A stretch of 64,000 nucleotides of DNA from Vitellaria paradoxa (taxonomy: Eukaryota > Streptophyta > Magnoliopsida > Ericales > Sapotaceae). Each line of letters begins with the position of its first letter. Position 1 is the stretch's first letter. A program made the position numbers and the translations under genes. Positions 13,440-24,789 of the stretch are shown here, in pieces. The notes beneath the pieces were generated by a model. The model was not told where the DNA came from. It was given only the letters and a program-made list of their open reading frames with translations, and made no database searches. The stretch lies in contig CM034237.1 of NCBI GenBank assembly GCA_019916065.1, positions 23,333,752 through 23,397,751 on the forward strand, read 5' to 3'.

Positions 13440-13877
13440 TAGGGGTGGAAACGCCTTCGAACGAGCCGAGCTTTAACATGCTCGAGCTCGGCTCGAGCTT
13501 TTATATGAGCTCGAGCTCGAGCTCGAGCTCGATTCGAGCTTTTATATAGACTCGAGCTCGGCTCGATAAAGAAGAAGTTAGGCTCGATTAGGCTCGCGAA
13601 TAATTCGATTAAACCAAAATGACGTCGTTTTGATTTAAAATATAATATATTTAAAAAATTAATAAAAATATTATTAAAAATAAAAATATTATTAAAAAAT
13701 ATATTATTTTAACCGAGCCTGCTCGCGAGCTTTCGAGCGAGCTTCTTTAGGTTCGAGCTCGAGCTCGAATCCAAAACGAGTAAAAAATCGAGCTCGGTTC
13801 GAGCTCGTTTAACTCACGAATCGAGCTCGAGCCGAGCTCGAGTAGCTCGCGAACAGCTCGGTTCGTTTCCACCCCTA
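13440..13877. mobile_element. hAT-type MITE rich in GAGCTC repeats
   Basis: A 438-bp element with terminal inverted repeats TAGGGGTGGAAACG (13440-13453) and its complement (13864-13877). It is flanked by perfect 8-bp target duplications GTCGTTAA (13432-13439 and 13878-13885). The YAGGGGTG terminus and 8-bp duplication are diagnostic of the hAT superfamily. The two arms (about 13450-13565 and 13715-13865) consist of interleaved CTCGAGCTCGG-type palindromes, and the AT-rich centre holds a small palindrome around AACGACGTC (13615-13635). There is no coding capacity, so mobilisation would need a transposase elsewhere. Confidence 0.93.
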
Positions 13878-13885
13878 GTCGTTAA

Positions 13886-15814
13886 TACCTAGCTAGATAG
13901 CTCATCCCAATAAGACATCCACCAAGATAGGGGTGAGCCTTTTTTAACTTATTTTTTACACAATTTTAATAGTGTTAATTCTATCTACATTGTTGAATAC
14001 CAACTAGATCTTGATAGGAAAAACAAAGAGCCAAATATCCCCTACTAGAAGTAATAGATTCGATGTATGAGGCTTTTAAAACTCGCTGACAACCCTGTCT
14101 CAACAAGTGTCAAAATTTTTAGATTTTTTAATGTAGTTCAAAGTCCTATTTTAAGCTAGAATCGATTCAAGAATTATTTTGTCATGCAAGACAGTTGTAA
14201 TTAATTTAAGAAAAATTTTCTGACCCAACGAGGTTGGAAATAGCAATAGGGATAATTCATATTATTGAAGGATATTGGAAACCATGATAGTTATATTCTA
14301 AACTTAACTAACATTAAATTCTTATTTACTCCTAGGGTCTAAAGTATCCATTCAAGAGAGAAAAATATAGCATTGCATATATAAATTTTCGTATCAAAAA
14401 ATTAAGATAGAAAAACATGGTAACAAATTTTATTTATTTGATTTGAAATGGATGAGTATAATCTCTAAAATACTCTAAACAGATAAAATCGTATGATTCT
14501 TCTCTTGAATATTAACTTGAGAACTTGGTCTTGAGAATTATAGGTTTTGATTTTGTCTTAAGGGCTTGACAGATTGATGTCATAATTTGTATACTTTGAC
14601 TTGACTCGAGAGCTTTGCAACTTAATTTTATGAAGTTTAACTTGAGCACTTAATCTTAAGATTGGTTTTGATTTTAACTTGAGGGCTTGTCACCTTGATC
14701 ATAGGATTTGTAAACTTGAAAACTTTGACTTGAGGGCTTGACAGGTTAATCTAAAGATTAGTTTTTTTTAAAAGCTTAACATTGAAAATAAAGGCTAGTA
14801 TTGTTAAACTTTTGTGTTGAAGTTTTAGTTTGGCGAATCCAAACAAAATTTTGATTAAATATATAGAAATTTAAAAGATCACCAAAATATTGAGTTTTCT
14901 AATTCAAGCATCAATAGAATACCAAATTTGATGAAGTTTGTGGTCTCAAGGTTTTCTAATTGATGAAAAAAATAAAGTTTGAAGAATTCTAATTAAGGAA
15001 GGACTTTTCTAAGATTGAAAATCCAACAATAGTAGGGTTCACAGGAGCTCTGCAAGCTAGCGAAGGTTTGAGAGTTATGAATAAAGCTAGAATAAAAAAA
15101 TAATATATTATGTAGCTTAGCTGCAGGAAGTTGAACCAATGAGCAGCAGCATCCAATACAGTGAGCTTGTAGGGAAGCCGCAAAGAACCCAAGGGTTCAA
15201 CCTATCTTGGATTTGTAAATTAGATTTGTTTCCTATTTTGATTGAGTCTATATACTATGTATATATGCTCTAGGTTGAATAAAAAAAATACATAGAGAGT
15301 GCATATACAGAGTTTGAGGAGATAACTTTTTATTATGTGAGCGTATTGTCTTTCTTTCTTCCTTTTTTTTTTTTGAAACATTTTAAGTATTTGTAAGCCT
15401 TGAAGGATTTTAAAAATGGTTTTTTGAGGAGTCAAAAGCTTTTCTTCACTTGGTCATGGTGCATCGAGAAGTCAAGCAAGATAGTTTTGAGAATACAAGC
15501 AAGGAGTTATAAAATGGTCAATTCAATTGTCTTGTAACTAGTTTTATAGTGAAGGTATTTGGGTTTCTCCAAATTAGACATAGGGTTTTATCTTACTTTT
15601 GGGTAAGGTTTCTCTGTCATCAATCGTGTGCTTTCTCTGTGATTGTTTGATTGTCTGAGACAAAGTAAGCCGGAGTAAGGAAGTGCAAGATAGGCTTTGG
15701 TGTCTTTTTGAGGCATTTCACCGAACACTTGGCACGCATGGAAAAAGAGCTTGAAGACAAAAGTGCCAATGTGTCTAATGACTTTCAAGACTTCCCAACA
15801 TCCTAAGAGCCATC
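13886..15814. other. Unassigned AT-rich sequence with a decayed two-copy repeat
   Basis: No gene recognised. Around 14508-14765 a unit built on 'ttgacttgagggcttgacag' is present about twice, with a spacing near 125-130 bases and many changes. The remainder shows only scattered stops and short frames. Frames on the minus strand at 14989-15192 and 15588-15818 have no recognisable motif. Confidence 0.5.
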
Positions 15815-17324
15815 CCAAGGAATGAGATCAGTTACCATGGCTACCAAGGAGAAGAAAATGGTTCGAAGTTCAAGATGGCAGAAGTGGTGTGCAACTAAAG
15901 TTCCAGCTTGACACCCTGTCAGTTTTTTAACCATAACTTTTTGTTCACAACTCTGATTGACCTGATTCTTTTCAGATTTGAAAGAAGACTTGAAGGGCTA
16001 CAACTTTTGTGTTTTAGCCGAAGCCTAAATCCATTGTCTTCAAGGTCAAAATTGCATTGGAATTTGAGGACAGAAAGTCATCAAAAGCAAGGCACAAATT
16101 GAGGAGGAAGTACACTGTAGTTTGGACACCCCCATGGGTGGTCCAGACCATAGAAGGTTGATCTATGCGATTATGTTAATTTTTAGGATTTTCTTTCTTG
16201 CTTATAAAAGAAGAACATCTATGACCACTCGAGGGGACTTCTTACCTATGCTTTTCTTTGTAATTTTTAGGTTACTTTTTCATTAAAATAGATTTGTGTA
16301 TAGAGTTTTGAAGAGTTTTTGGATTGATTGCTTTTTATTCGAGTTCAATTTGTTGTGAAGAACAGTATGCATTTTGTTTTATTTAATGAAATTTATTTTC
16401 TTTTCGATTTTTCTTTCTATTTACTATTTTATTATTTCATCCATGTTAGGTTGCATTTTTATTATTGATTCAACCCATCATGGGTGGATCTTTATTTGAA
16501 TGTTGGATGTGATCGAATCCAAGCATGTTACGTAAAAGTTGCATGTTAGGGTTCTTATTCTCTGAATCTACTTTCTAATATTTTCAAAACCTTTGAAAAC
16601 TTGTGTAGTTGATCATATTTTCTTGAAATCACTGGTAACTACACAAGATATAACTTTCTTAATACTTCGAAAACAAAAAAAATAGATTTAGATATGTTTT
16701 TTTGGTTTTCTTTCTCTTTTGATTTTCAAAGCCTTTGAAAACGTGTAACCTCGATCATATTTCGTTAAATCCTTGATGACGTTACATGATTAAAACTTTC
16801 TTTATATTTTGAAATCAAAGAAAAAAGATCTGGACAAAGAATGTTTTTAAGATGATATCTTTCTGGTTTTATTTATCCTAAACGTGATTTTAAAATCATG
16901 CTTTAAAAATTAAAGCTTTCACGATGAAATCTTTCTGGTTTACTTTTCCTAAACGTGAACTGTAAACGAGATAATAATCACATCCAAACATGAGAATAAG
17001 GTATTCACCCAGATTTGTAGGTTGAATCAAGATCTTAAATTATCTTGAATGCATAGTGTTATTGCTTTGTTTTAGTTTAACTTAATTGTTGCAATTTAGT
17101 TTATTTATTTAGTAGTTAGTAATCAAAACTTTTCAAAACTCAAAATCAATTTTCTTTGCCTGTCTTTTAAAACGAAACTAGTAGGTAGAAGAACTAGAAA
17201 ACCCTAGTGGTCAATCTCGAAGTTCCCTGTTGATACGATCTTGGACTTAGCAAGTAAAACTACACCGCACACTCTTATACTTGGGGGTTTTTCTAGACGC
17301 AATATTTAGACGCGGTTAGAATCA
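15815..17324 (+). mobile_element. Athila-like LTR, 5'-truncated
   Basis: The first part (15815-15985) is the inverse of 43320-43500. The middle (16400-17000) resembles the LTR at 48623-50323 read on its own strand: the 'cccatcatgggtgg' block, and paired 'ttttcaaaacctttgaaaac ... tcactggtaac' segments repeated at 16570 and 16730. Near the end, 17215-17290 has the 'gttccctgttgatacgat...cttgggggt' block, which also appears as 'ctccctgtgaatttgacctc...cacttgagag' at 27437-27500. Compared with 43602, the first ~150 bp of the LTR are missing. The 3' edge (…AATCA, 17324) is chosen because LTRs end in CA; no target duplication was found. Confidence 0.55.
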
Positions 17325-17453
17325 TCCCTATTTATGGAGGAGGAATGAAGAGTCGTGATAGCTTCAAACTTCTTTGATAATTATTTTTAACACTTTATTC
17401 TTGTAAGAGGATAAAGATTATTCCTAAATTATCTTTTTGTTCAGAGAAGAAAC

Positions 17454-17597
17454 TGTTAGAATATATGATATTTTTTTTACTATTTAATATTGACAGCCCA
17501 TATAATTGTATTATTTCCTTATTTGATGTAAATCTTTCATTATAAGTAAGATTCATGGGAGAAGGGAGAAATTAATTCAATTCTCTCTTTTCTAAGT
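17454..17597 (+). mobile_element. Copia 5' LTR
   Basis: 144 bp, starting TGTTAGAATATAT and ending TTCTAAGT immediately before the primer site. It matches 38115-38266 along its whole length, including the blocks 'tatttccttatttgatgtaaa' minus one base and 'gagaaattaattcaattctc'. Both LTRs end AAGT where the canonical end would be AACA, so the unusual terminus predates insertion or has been shared. Confidence 0.93.
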
Positions 17598-17609
17598 TGG
17601 TGTCAGAGC
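17598..17609 (+). other. Copia primer-binding site (initiator tRNA-Met type)
   Basis: TGGTGTCAGAGC directly follows the LTR. Plant copia elements usually have TGGTATCAGAGC, complementary to the 3' end of initiator tRNA-Met, so this differs by one base. Confidence 0.9.
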
Positions 17610-18330
17610 ATTATTTGATTCACAAAAAAAAAAAAAAAACCCTTAAAACTTCATCACTGCACTATGTTGTCTCTCACCGCTGATTAGTCCTCTGGCCATT
17701 GGAGTTCACCTCCTAACACCCCAAAGGAATTGCTAGTGACAGACGACCTTAGCCAATTAAGCTCGTCATTAGAGATTGTCGAACGTGACCTCATGCCAAG
17801 CACCACCACGACTATTGATCTTATGCACCTGAGGCTTCTTGGCACATGCTACCGCATCTTCCAGAGATCTTCCAATGACCCATGACAGCAAATGCCTAAT
17901 GTAGGCGAGCGATTTGGTGTTTTTTTAGTTGATGACTTGATGATTTAAAGGAAGCACAATTGCCTCCTTGTTCGTCGTTTGGTCTATTCATTTGTCGATC
18001 TGCTGATCACCTAATTTATTCATTTGTCAACTGTCTTTTTAATGTGTCATTAGTTACTAGTTGCTGCAATTTTTGTTTGGTTGTTTGCTAAAAATTGAAG
18101 ACTGTTTAGCCCCTGTTGCTTTGCTTAATTTTTTGTGTTGGATAATTCACAATACTGAGACATTGGAATTTATTTTTGCTTGACTTTTAAACGACAATGA
18201 TGATTGATTACTTTTGATTTGGCTTCTTGACGATAGTACTTGTTTTTTTAAGATTTATTTAATTACTGCTGGTTATTATTAATTATGTCAAAGTTTGAAA
18301 ACACAGAGTTTGTCACTATCATGCCTTAAT
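17610..18330 (+). other. Copia leader region
   Basis: Sequence between primer site and gag. It begins with a long A run (17623-17639), followed by non-coding sequence with several stops in all frames. No independent feature recognised. Confidence 0.5.
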
Positions 18331-18339
18331 ATGTATTTA

Positions 18340-19150
18340 TCAAAGCTGATGATGTCCCCCATTCTATCACACCCAAGAAATTGAATAGCATGAATTATTT
18401 GAGTTGGGGACATGCCGTGAAAACCTTTCTTTAAGAGAAAGGCAAATTACGGTATATTACTGATGAGCCACCTCCTTCTACTAATCCTCAATATCATGTT
18501 TGGATGAGTGAGGGTGCAATTGTTATAGGATTACTATAGCATAGCCTAAAGGACTCAGTTGCCACCACCGTTGAGTTGTGATTCATCTAAGAAGATATGA
18601 GATTGTCTTACAAGTCTTACTCATGGAAGAATAATATTTCTCAAGTCTATGAGTTGTATAAGCAAATGTTCTTTACAAAACAAGGGGAGAGATCTTTGTC
18701 TGATTATTATAATCGTTTGACGGGTTATATGAGCAGCTACTACAATATAAACCATTTAGTGAGAATTTGACACAGCAGGAAAAGTATTGGAAGGAATTTA
18801 TGATTGCTAACTTTTTATTTGGCTTTAAGGATCAAATTTTAGCAAGTGAAACCGTATCTACTACTGCTAGTGCCTATGCTCGCATATAGTGTTCATCCTT
18901 AGACAGTCATTCGACCATGACTAACGATCCGTCCTCATCATCTATTGATTCTTCTTCCTTTGTTAGCCATAGTCTTAGAGTTCCTCTTGGGATACTTCTT
19001 GTGGCACTCGTAGTGGATGCAATACTCATGGTTGCTCTTGAGGTGGGTGTTTCTCTAGTGGTAGAGGTGACCACAAGTGTGATATTTGTGATAGCAACAA
19101 TCATATTGAGCGTTATTGCTAGAAGAAGTATGGGAAACCTGATTAGGCAT
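18340..19150 (+). pseudogene. Copia gag pseudogene
   Basis: Particle-forming protein remnant. The core typical of plant copia gag is readable through stops and frameshifts: LNSMNYLSWGHAVKTFL near 18377-18433, then a segment containing 'VWMSEGA' and 'LKDSVA', then YELYKQMFFTKQGERSLSDYYNRLTGY in pieces at about 18650-18730. A zinc knuckle CDICDSNNHIERYC (C-x2-C-x4-H-x4-C) lies at about 19078-19119 and is followed by 'KKYGKP', as in other copia families. In-frame stops appear within the core (for example after 'KTFL'), so it is not functional. Confidence 0.8.
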
Positions 19151-19283
19151 ACCATGTTTTTATTATGCAGCATTTAATAGTAAATCTTCATCACCTCTGA
19201 TGCCTACTACAAGAGCTACCATATCTGATTCTTAGGAAACATTCACCCTAAGCTTGTCACAGCTTTAGGAGTTTATTCAGTCC

Positions 19284-19510
19284 TTGCATGTTTCTAACTC
19301 TTCCACCTCCATTGCTACCTTGGCCAACTCAAGTAATCTGGCTTTTGTGGCCTATCGTCTCTCTTGGATCATCGATTCGGGTGCTAGCTTGCATATGTCA
19401 GGTAATTCTTCCTTATTCTTTGACTTTAGTAACATTCATCATAATATTGTGTTAGCTAATGATTCTTCTCATCTTGTGTCATGTAAGGGACCATTCCTTC
19501 GTCATCTCTT
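19284..19510 (+). pseudogene. Copia aspartic protease region
   Basis: A frame encoding SWIIDSGASLHMSG (19368-19409) carries the catalytic D-S-G-A motif of the copia protease, which cleaves the polyprotein. The frame continues to 'NSSLFFDFSN', 'LANDSSHLVSCKG' and then loses similarity. It is shorter than a complete protease and separated from gag by stops. Confidence 0.8.
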
Positions 19511-19619
19511 AATCTCCCTTCTAGTCTTCATGCACCTGAATTTCCTTTTAATTTACTCTCTATTAGTTAGCTAACCAAATTATTAAATTGTTCCGTTACT
19601 ATTTTCCTAATTCTTATGT

Positions 19620-20720
19620 TTTATAGGATCTCATGACGAAGAGGATGATTGGCTCGGGGCATGAGAAGGATAGCCTTTATTATCTTGATCGTGACCATCC
19701 TTCAAAGCATATGATTTCTATAGCTCTTCACACTTCTGTCTCTCTTCTTCGGTGGCATCTTTGCTTGGGCCATGCTTGTTTAGGTAAGTTGAAGTTAATG
19801 TTCCAAATTTGAGTCCAGTGTCTAGAATGTGAAGCTTTTCAGCTTGGTAAGTATCACCATAGCTCATTTCCTAGTCATGTTATTAGTTGTGATTCTAAAC
19901 CTTTTTCTATCATTCATACAGATGCTTGGGGTCCTTTCCGCTTTAAAAGTATTAATGGTTTTTCTTATTTTCTGATATTTATTGTTGACTTTTCCCGTAT
20001 GATATGGTTTTTTTTAATGAAGCAATAATCTGATTTGCCTTCTATTATTTCTCATTTCATAATGAGATTATTACTCAATTTAACAGGAGAATTAAAGGTT
20101 TTTATTCAAATAATGCATTAGAATATATTTAGACTATTGTTTAGACTTTTGTATTAATAAGGGCATTACCTATAGACCACTTGCCTCTGTACTTCTCAAC
20201 AAAACGGTGTTGCTGAATGCAAACATCGTCATTTGTTGGATGTTGCCTATACTTTGATTTTTCACATGCATGTTCCCAAACCTTTTTATGCAGATGCTCC
20301 TTATGCCTATTATCTTATTAATAGGGTGCCCACACCTGTTTTGTCCAACCAATCCTCTTTCTATTCTTTACCAGATCGGTCTCTCTTTCTTCTATCTTCT
20401 CATATTTTGAGATGTGTTGTCTTTGTTCACATCCTTGATCCCATTCAAGATAAACTCTCACCTCGTTCTCGTAAGTGTGTTTTTTAGTATATTTCTGCAC
20501 CCAGAAAGGCTATCGTTGCTACCACTCCTCTTTCGGTCGTTACTTTGTTAGTGCTGATGTCACATTTTTTGAGTTTATTGCTTTCTTTTCATCTTGTGTG
20601 ACCTCTTGTCCTCTGATCTCATTATTTCTCATGAGGGGGTGTGTTCTCTTACACTTCTTGCTCTCTTATCCTATACAAATGTTTTTATGCCTGTATCTTT
20701 CTCTCTTGACCCTACTATAG
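19620..20720 (+). pseudogene. Copia integrase region
   Basis: Contains the pre-integrase zinc-binding segment (RWHLCLGHACLGKLKL near 19750-19800, with a following C-x2-C-like 'CLEC'). The catalytic core follows: 'HTDAWGPF' (first Asp, about 19915), 'GFSYFLIFIVDFSRMIWFF', and 'QQNGVAECKHRHLLDVAYT' (catalytic Glu, about 20195-20250). The next segment, 'PKPFYADAPYAYYLINRVPTPVL', is typical of the end of the core. The second Asp region (about 20040-20170) is damaged by frameshifts. Integrase would insert the cDNA into the host genome. Confidence 0.85.
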
Positions 20721-21049
20721 ATTCCTTCATGTTGTCAGAACCATAAGTTATGCCTGCTTCCTATTCTACTACTGCATCTGGATCTCCTTCTCTTCCACAA
20801 TAAGTTTATCGACATGATTATGCTTTCCTTGCCGGCTGGACCTGCTACTTTGTGTGAGTTGCTTGTTTTTTCTCTATCTTCTGACTTGACCATTACTTTA
20901 TGGAAAGGTATGCATACTTGTACTCGCCATCCTATTTCTAATTTTGTCTTACCATTGGCTTTCTCTTTTTCTCTTCCTTTATTGGTGCCTTGCCTTCTAT
21001 TTCTGTTCCTACCTTATATAAATAAGCTTTATCTATTCCTGGGGGAAAA

Positions 21050-22625
21050 GATGTAATGGATGAAGAAATGCATGCTCTATCAAAATCAAACATAGGAACT
21101 CACCTTCCTTCTTATTGGAAAACAAACTATTAGTTATCTGGGTTTATAATGTTAAGTATTTTTGGATGGCCCTGTTAGCATCTTAAGGCTCGGTTGGTTG
21201 CCAAAGCGTATACTCAAACGTATGGTGTTGACTACTTTGAGACTTTCTCTTTTTTTGCTCGCCTAAATTTAGTTCGGATTCTTCTTATTATTGTGGTTAG
21301 CAGCTCTTGGCCCTTATATTAACTTGACATTAAGAATGCTTTTCTCCATGGTAAGCTTTAGGAAAAAGTTCGTATTGATCTACCCCTTGGCTAGCATTCC
21401 TAGTAGTGAGCATCTTGTGTGTCACTTTTGATGTGCTTTATATGGATTGAAATAATCCTCTCGGGCCTAATTTGACCATTTCAGCTCTGTCTTTCTTACT
21501 ATGGGATATACTCGCTTAATTGCTGATCATTCAATGTTTATATGTCGTACATCTTCGGTACTATTATCTTGCTTATATATGCGGATGACATTATTATTTC
21601 TGGTAATGATACTTCAGGTGTTGTGGCCTTGAAACAATGTCTCTCTACTTAATTCCATACTAAGGATCTTGGCCACCTTCATTACTTTCTTGGGATTGAA
21701 ATTGCACGCTTCTCAAGGTATTTTACTTTGTCAACATAAGTATGTTCAAGATTTGCTATCTAAAACTGGTCTTTTGGGTGCTCGTTAGTTGATACTCCTA
21801 TAGACTCCTCTACTAAGTTGGATGCTACTTCGGAAGAGATCTTTAATGATGTTAGTTGTTATCGTTGCCTTGTTGGGAAGCTCATTTATCTTACTATTAC
21901 CGTCCTAATATCACCTATGCTGTAGGGTGGTAAGTCAGTTCATGCATGGTCCTCGTCATCCGCATTTTGAGGCTGTTTATTGAATCATATGGTATTTGAA
22001 GCATTCCCTTACTCGTGGCCTCTGTATCGTCCTTCTTTCTCACTGTCTATCACTAGCTATAGTGATATAATTGGACTAGCAACCGAACTGATTGTCGTTC
22101 GATTTTGGATTACTATACATTTGTTGGTTCTAATTTGATTACATGGCGTATAAGAAAAAATAGGTTGTCAGAATATCATGCTATGGCTTATATTGCTTCT
22201 GAGATGCTATAGGTCGCTCTTTCCTAAGTGCCTTTGATATTAATATTCCTAGTCCTATGGCTATGCATTGTGACAATCAAGCTGCTATCTTTTTTTTAGG
22301 TGACTCAGAATCCCACCGATTTATAATAGCCTCAACGAACCACATAGCTGATGGGTAAATCGAGGGCCCACGCAATAACTACAAACCATGTGAACTGGTT
22401 AAGTCTAATACTTATGCCTTGTGTGGGAAACCCGAAGGTTTGCTAGACCTTAGAGTCGAACTCCCAACCTCCTTAAGGAAGCTAAGAATTCTGGCCAACT
22501 ACCCTAGAGTAGTTGGTTATCAAGTCGCTATCTTATTTTACGAGCACACAGTATATTGAGGTTGATTGTCACTTTATTCGCGATTTGTTGCTTCATAAAG
22601 ATTAAGTACTCTATTTGCTCGATTG
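21050..22625 (+). pseudogene. Copia reverse transcriptase and RNase H region
   Basis: RT blocks are readable in several frames: 'AKAYTQTYGVDYFETFS' (about 21200-21250), 'LDIKNAFLHGKL' (about 21325), and the active-site block 'LLIYADDIIISGND' (about 21569-21610), where YADD stands in place of the usual YVDD. Next come 'KDLGHLHYFLGIE' (about 21663), RNase H blocks 'SNLITWR' (about 22130) and 'MHCDNQAAI' (about 22265), then, after the SINE, 'IEVDCHFIRDLLLHK' (about 22557-22600). Numerous stops and frameshifts. The SINE at 22292-22518 splits RNase H. Confidence 0.85.
22292..22518 (-). mobile_element. tRNA-derived SINE inserted in copia RNase H
   Basis: On the minus strand it has a 5' head with an A-box-like TAGGGTAGTTGG (22495-22506), an exact B-box GTTCGACTC (22453-22461), and a short A tail (the T run at 22292-22297). 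It is flanked by a 16-bp duplication of host copia sequence, ATCAAGCTGCTATCTT (22276-22291) and ATCAAGTCGCTATCTT (22519-22534), differing at two adjacent bases. Removing the insert and one duplicate restores the RNase H frame between 'CDNQAAI' and 'IEVDCHF'. RNA polymerase III promoter spacing and the length (about 227 bp) fit a plant tRNA-SINE. The SINE family was not identified. Confidence 0.85.
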
Positions 22626-23689
22626 TCTTCTATTGACCCTCCAATTTTGCCCCCTCAATCAATATTTATAGTATTTAATGCTTTAGTTAAATGATGCTCT
22701 ACTAATTAAGTTTCTTTAATTGTAGGACATCTCAAAGTGCCAAAAATTGACAAAAAGCAAAAATTTAGAAAAATGTCAATTATATCCCTAAAGCAAGGGG
22801 AAAACCAGGCTAAGGGACTAGATTAAAGCAGAAGGCCACCAGACTGCACAAGCGTGTTCAAATCACCAAACAAATAAGTCCAGAATCAACAAAAGTGCTA
22901 AGGTCTAAAGTCAAAGGTCAATTCGGTCCAAAGTCAAGAATGGCCTTTACCTACGCATTCAAAGATTGATATCTACAGACTACCTAGATCATACTAGAGA
23001 GGTATAAAAATACATATAAATTCCCAGGACATATCACGGGACTTAAAGATAGGTTCAGAGCAGCCAAAATGCCACTCCAAGGTCATCCACGCTCCGCTTA
23101 CTCAAAATCTCCTACCGACGAGAAGGAAGCGACTGACGCCCAGACATAATTTGAGCATCCAGATAAAGTTAAAATGCCCTTAAATTGCACAAAAAATGTT
23201 GAGGGTTCATTCCTTGAGGTATTGCCATAACTAAGTCTAACCAAGTCAAACCTTAGGAGGTTCATTCGCAGATTCATTTGTAAAATTCGTTAATTTTTTA
23301 TAAATTTATAAAAGTGTCCCATAGTCCCATTGATGGCATTTTTGGATTTCTCATATCCAAAAATTGTGGGAAAAAGTCATCTTGGTGGTGCCTCCAGGGG
23401 TTAAGTCAATGGATTGGTTGACCTTGCCTTCGTTTCAGCTCGTTTTGAAGTAACAAATTTCAAATAGACATAACTTGGTCCTGAAGAATCCAAATTGAAT
23501 CAAGTTTTGACCTAGTTAGTTTAATTCACTCCAAAAAGTGCCGAAGGTCCTAGAAGCTGCCAAAAAATACGCCAATGGTCTTAGAATTGCTCGAACCATT
23601 GTAGGTGGAACCTAAACCTTGCAAAATATGGCTTGAGCTAAGGGCTCAAGTCAAATTGGCTTTTCTTGGCCTAGCTACCAAATACTTTG

Positions 23690-23935
23690 CCAAATAGGTG
23701 TTTGGCAAACTTTTTTGCTTGTCTTGATTTGCAAACTTTTCTGCCCTTTTTTTCTTGCAAATATGTTCGCATGTGGTGTTTTGCAAACCTTTTCGCTCAT
23801 CTTTTTAGCAAAAGGATTTGCAAAACAAGTTTAGCAAAGTTGTTTGCCTTCCTTTATCACTACAAACTTGTCTGCTTGTTGGGTTATGCAAAGTTGTTTA
23901 CCATTTCAAAGCATTGCAAATCTTTTGTTCACTTA
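23690..23935 (+). repeat. TTTGCAAA-rich segment upstream of LTR TATA box
   Basis: A run of imperfect units around the palindrome TTTGCAAA/'ttttgcttg', about every 20-30 bases. The same segment occurs at 36035-36265, 4990-5235 and, on the minus strand, 4550-4766. A more distant version is at 40700-40830 (minus strand). Its position just upstream of the LTR promoter suggests a U3 regulatory block; this is inference. Confidence 0.6.
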
Positions 23936-23941
23936 AAATGT

Positions 23942-23950
23942 CTATATAGA
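23942..23950 (+). promoter_or_regulatory. LTR TATA box (gypsy copy 3, 5' LTR)
   Basis: CTATATAGA following 'ttgttcacttaaaatgt'. The 3' LTR equivalent at 36279-36288 is TCTATATAAAG. It is followed in both by a CT-rich leader and 'ttctataaagc'. Likely U3/R promoter by position and conservation. Confidence 0.5.
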
Positions 23951-24124
23951 GGGCTCTCTTCTCATTTCATCCCACCAGCCTCCCTCTCTACTCTTCTATA
24001 AAGCCAACCACTAGGTGGTGTTCTCAAGGTCTTCGGATCATAATTCAAGATTGGGTTGTACCTGATGTATAATATTAACTAGATTAATAGAGACTATTTT
24101 GCAAACTTCAGACATCATACAAAT

Positions 24125-24490
24125 GATGTCCACATCATGCTAATATGCCATACCATGCCATAACATCATTCTATCATGCTATATCATCATAATATTATGC
24201 TAGGCCACGATAAATCTCATTTTAACCATGCTATGTCATTTTTGCCATGTTATACCATGTCATTGTCATCCTGTATCATGCTAATATGCCATATTGCCAT
24301 GCTATGCTATGTTATACCATGTCATGACCATGCTATCATCATGCTATGCCATGCTAACATGTCTTATTATCATCCACATCATAATATAATATGTTAGGCA
24401 TCATTTACATGCTAGCATATGCTTTGACATGCCATACACCATGTTTTGACATACTAGCACATGTCTTGACATCTAGAACACATTCAAACA
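24125..24490 (+). repeat. CATG-rich short-period array in LTR
   Basis: Dense, irregular repetition of 9-12 base words such as CATGCTATGCCATG and TATCATGCTA. CATG occurs every few bases. The same kind of array lies in copy 1 (about 3790-4220, minus strand) and in the LTR fragment at 40080-40450. It is missing from the 3' LTR of this element. Confidence 0.75.
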
Positions 24491-24789
24491 TGTAAACACA
24501 CACCCACTAGGGTTGTCACAAACTTAAAAATCAAATGCTTATCAATTAGAGCATTCACTTGAGGGAGTGAAGCTCTATAGAATGGGAATGACTTAAGATT
24601 GGCTAAGCCAATGAGCTCTAAGTCAAGACTTTTCTTAAACATATCTCACATGCATCCTTGAATTGCCATCCATGACAGAATACAAGTTGTCATCACATTC
24701 AATATACCTACACCTGATCATGATAATTGCATCATTCACATCACATTAGGCTTCCAGGCCCTTCACATAGACTTGATCATCATCACCAG

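Noticed and set aside
18907..19177. Overlapping frames on both strands
   Set aside because: This is the copia gag C-terminal region with the zinc knuckle; the real frame is interrupted and the open frames are shadows.
22453..22506. A-box/B-box pair as a tRNA gene
   Set aside because: No acceptor or anticodon stem can be formed, and the segment has a tail and target duplications, so it is a SINE head.
23687..24001. Plus-strand frames of 104-107 residues here and at 36033-36356
   Set aside because: They are paired because both lie in the two LTRs of one element (TTTGC-rich segment plus leader). The shared translation reflects LTR identity, not a gene.
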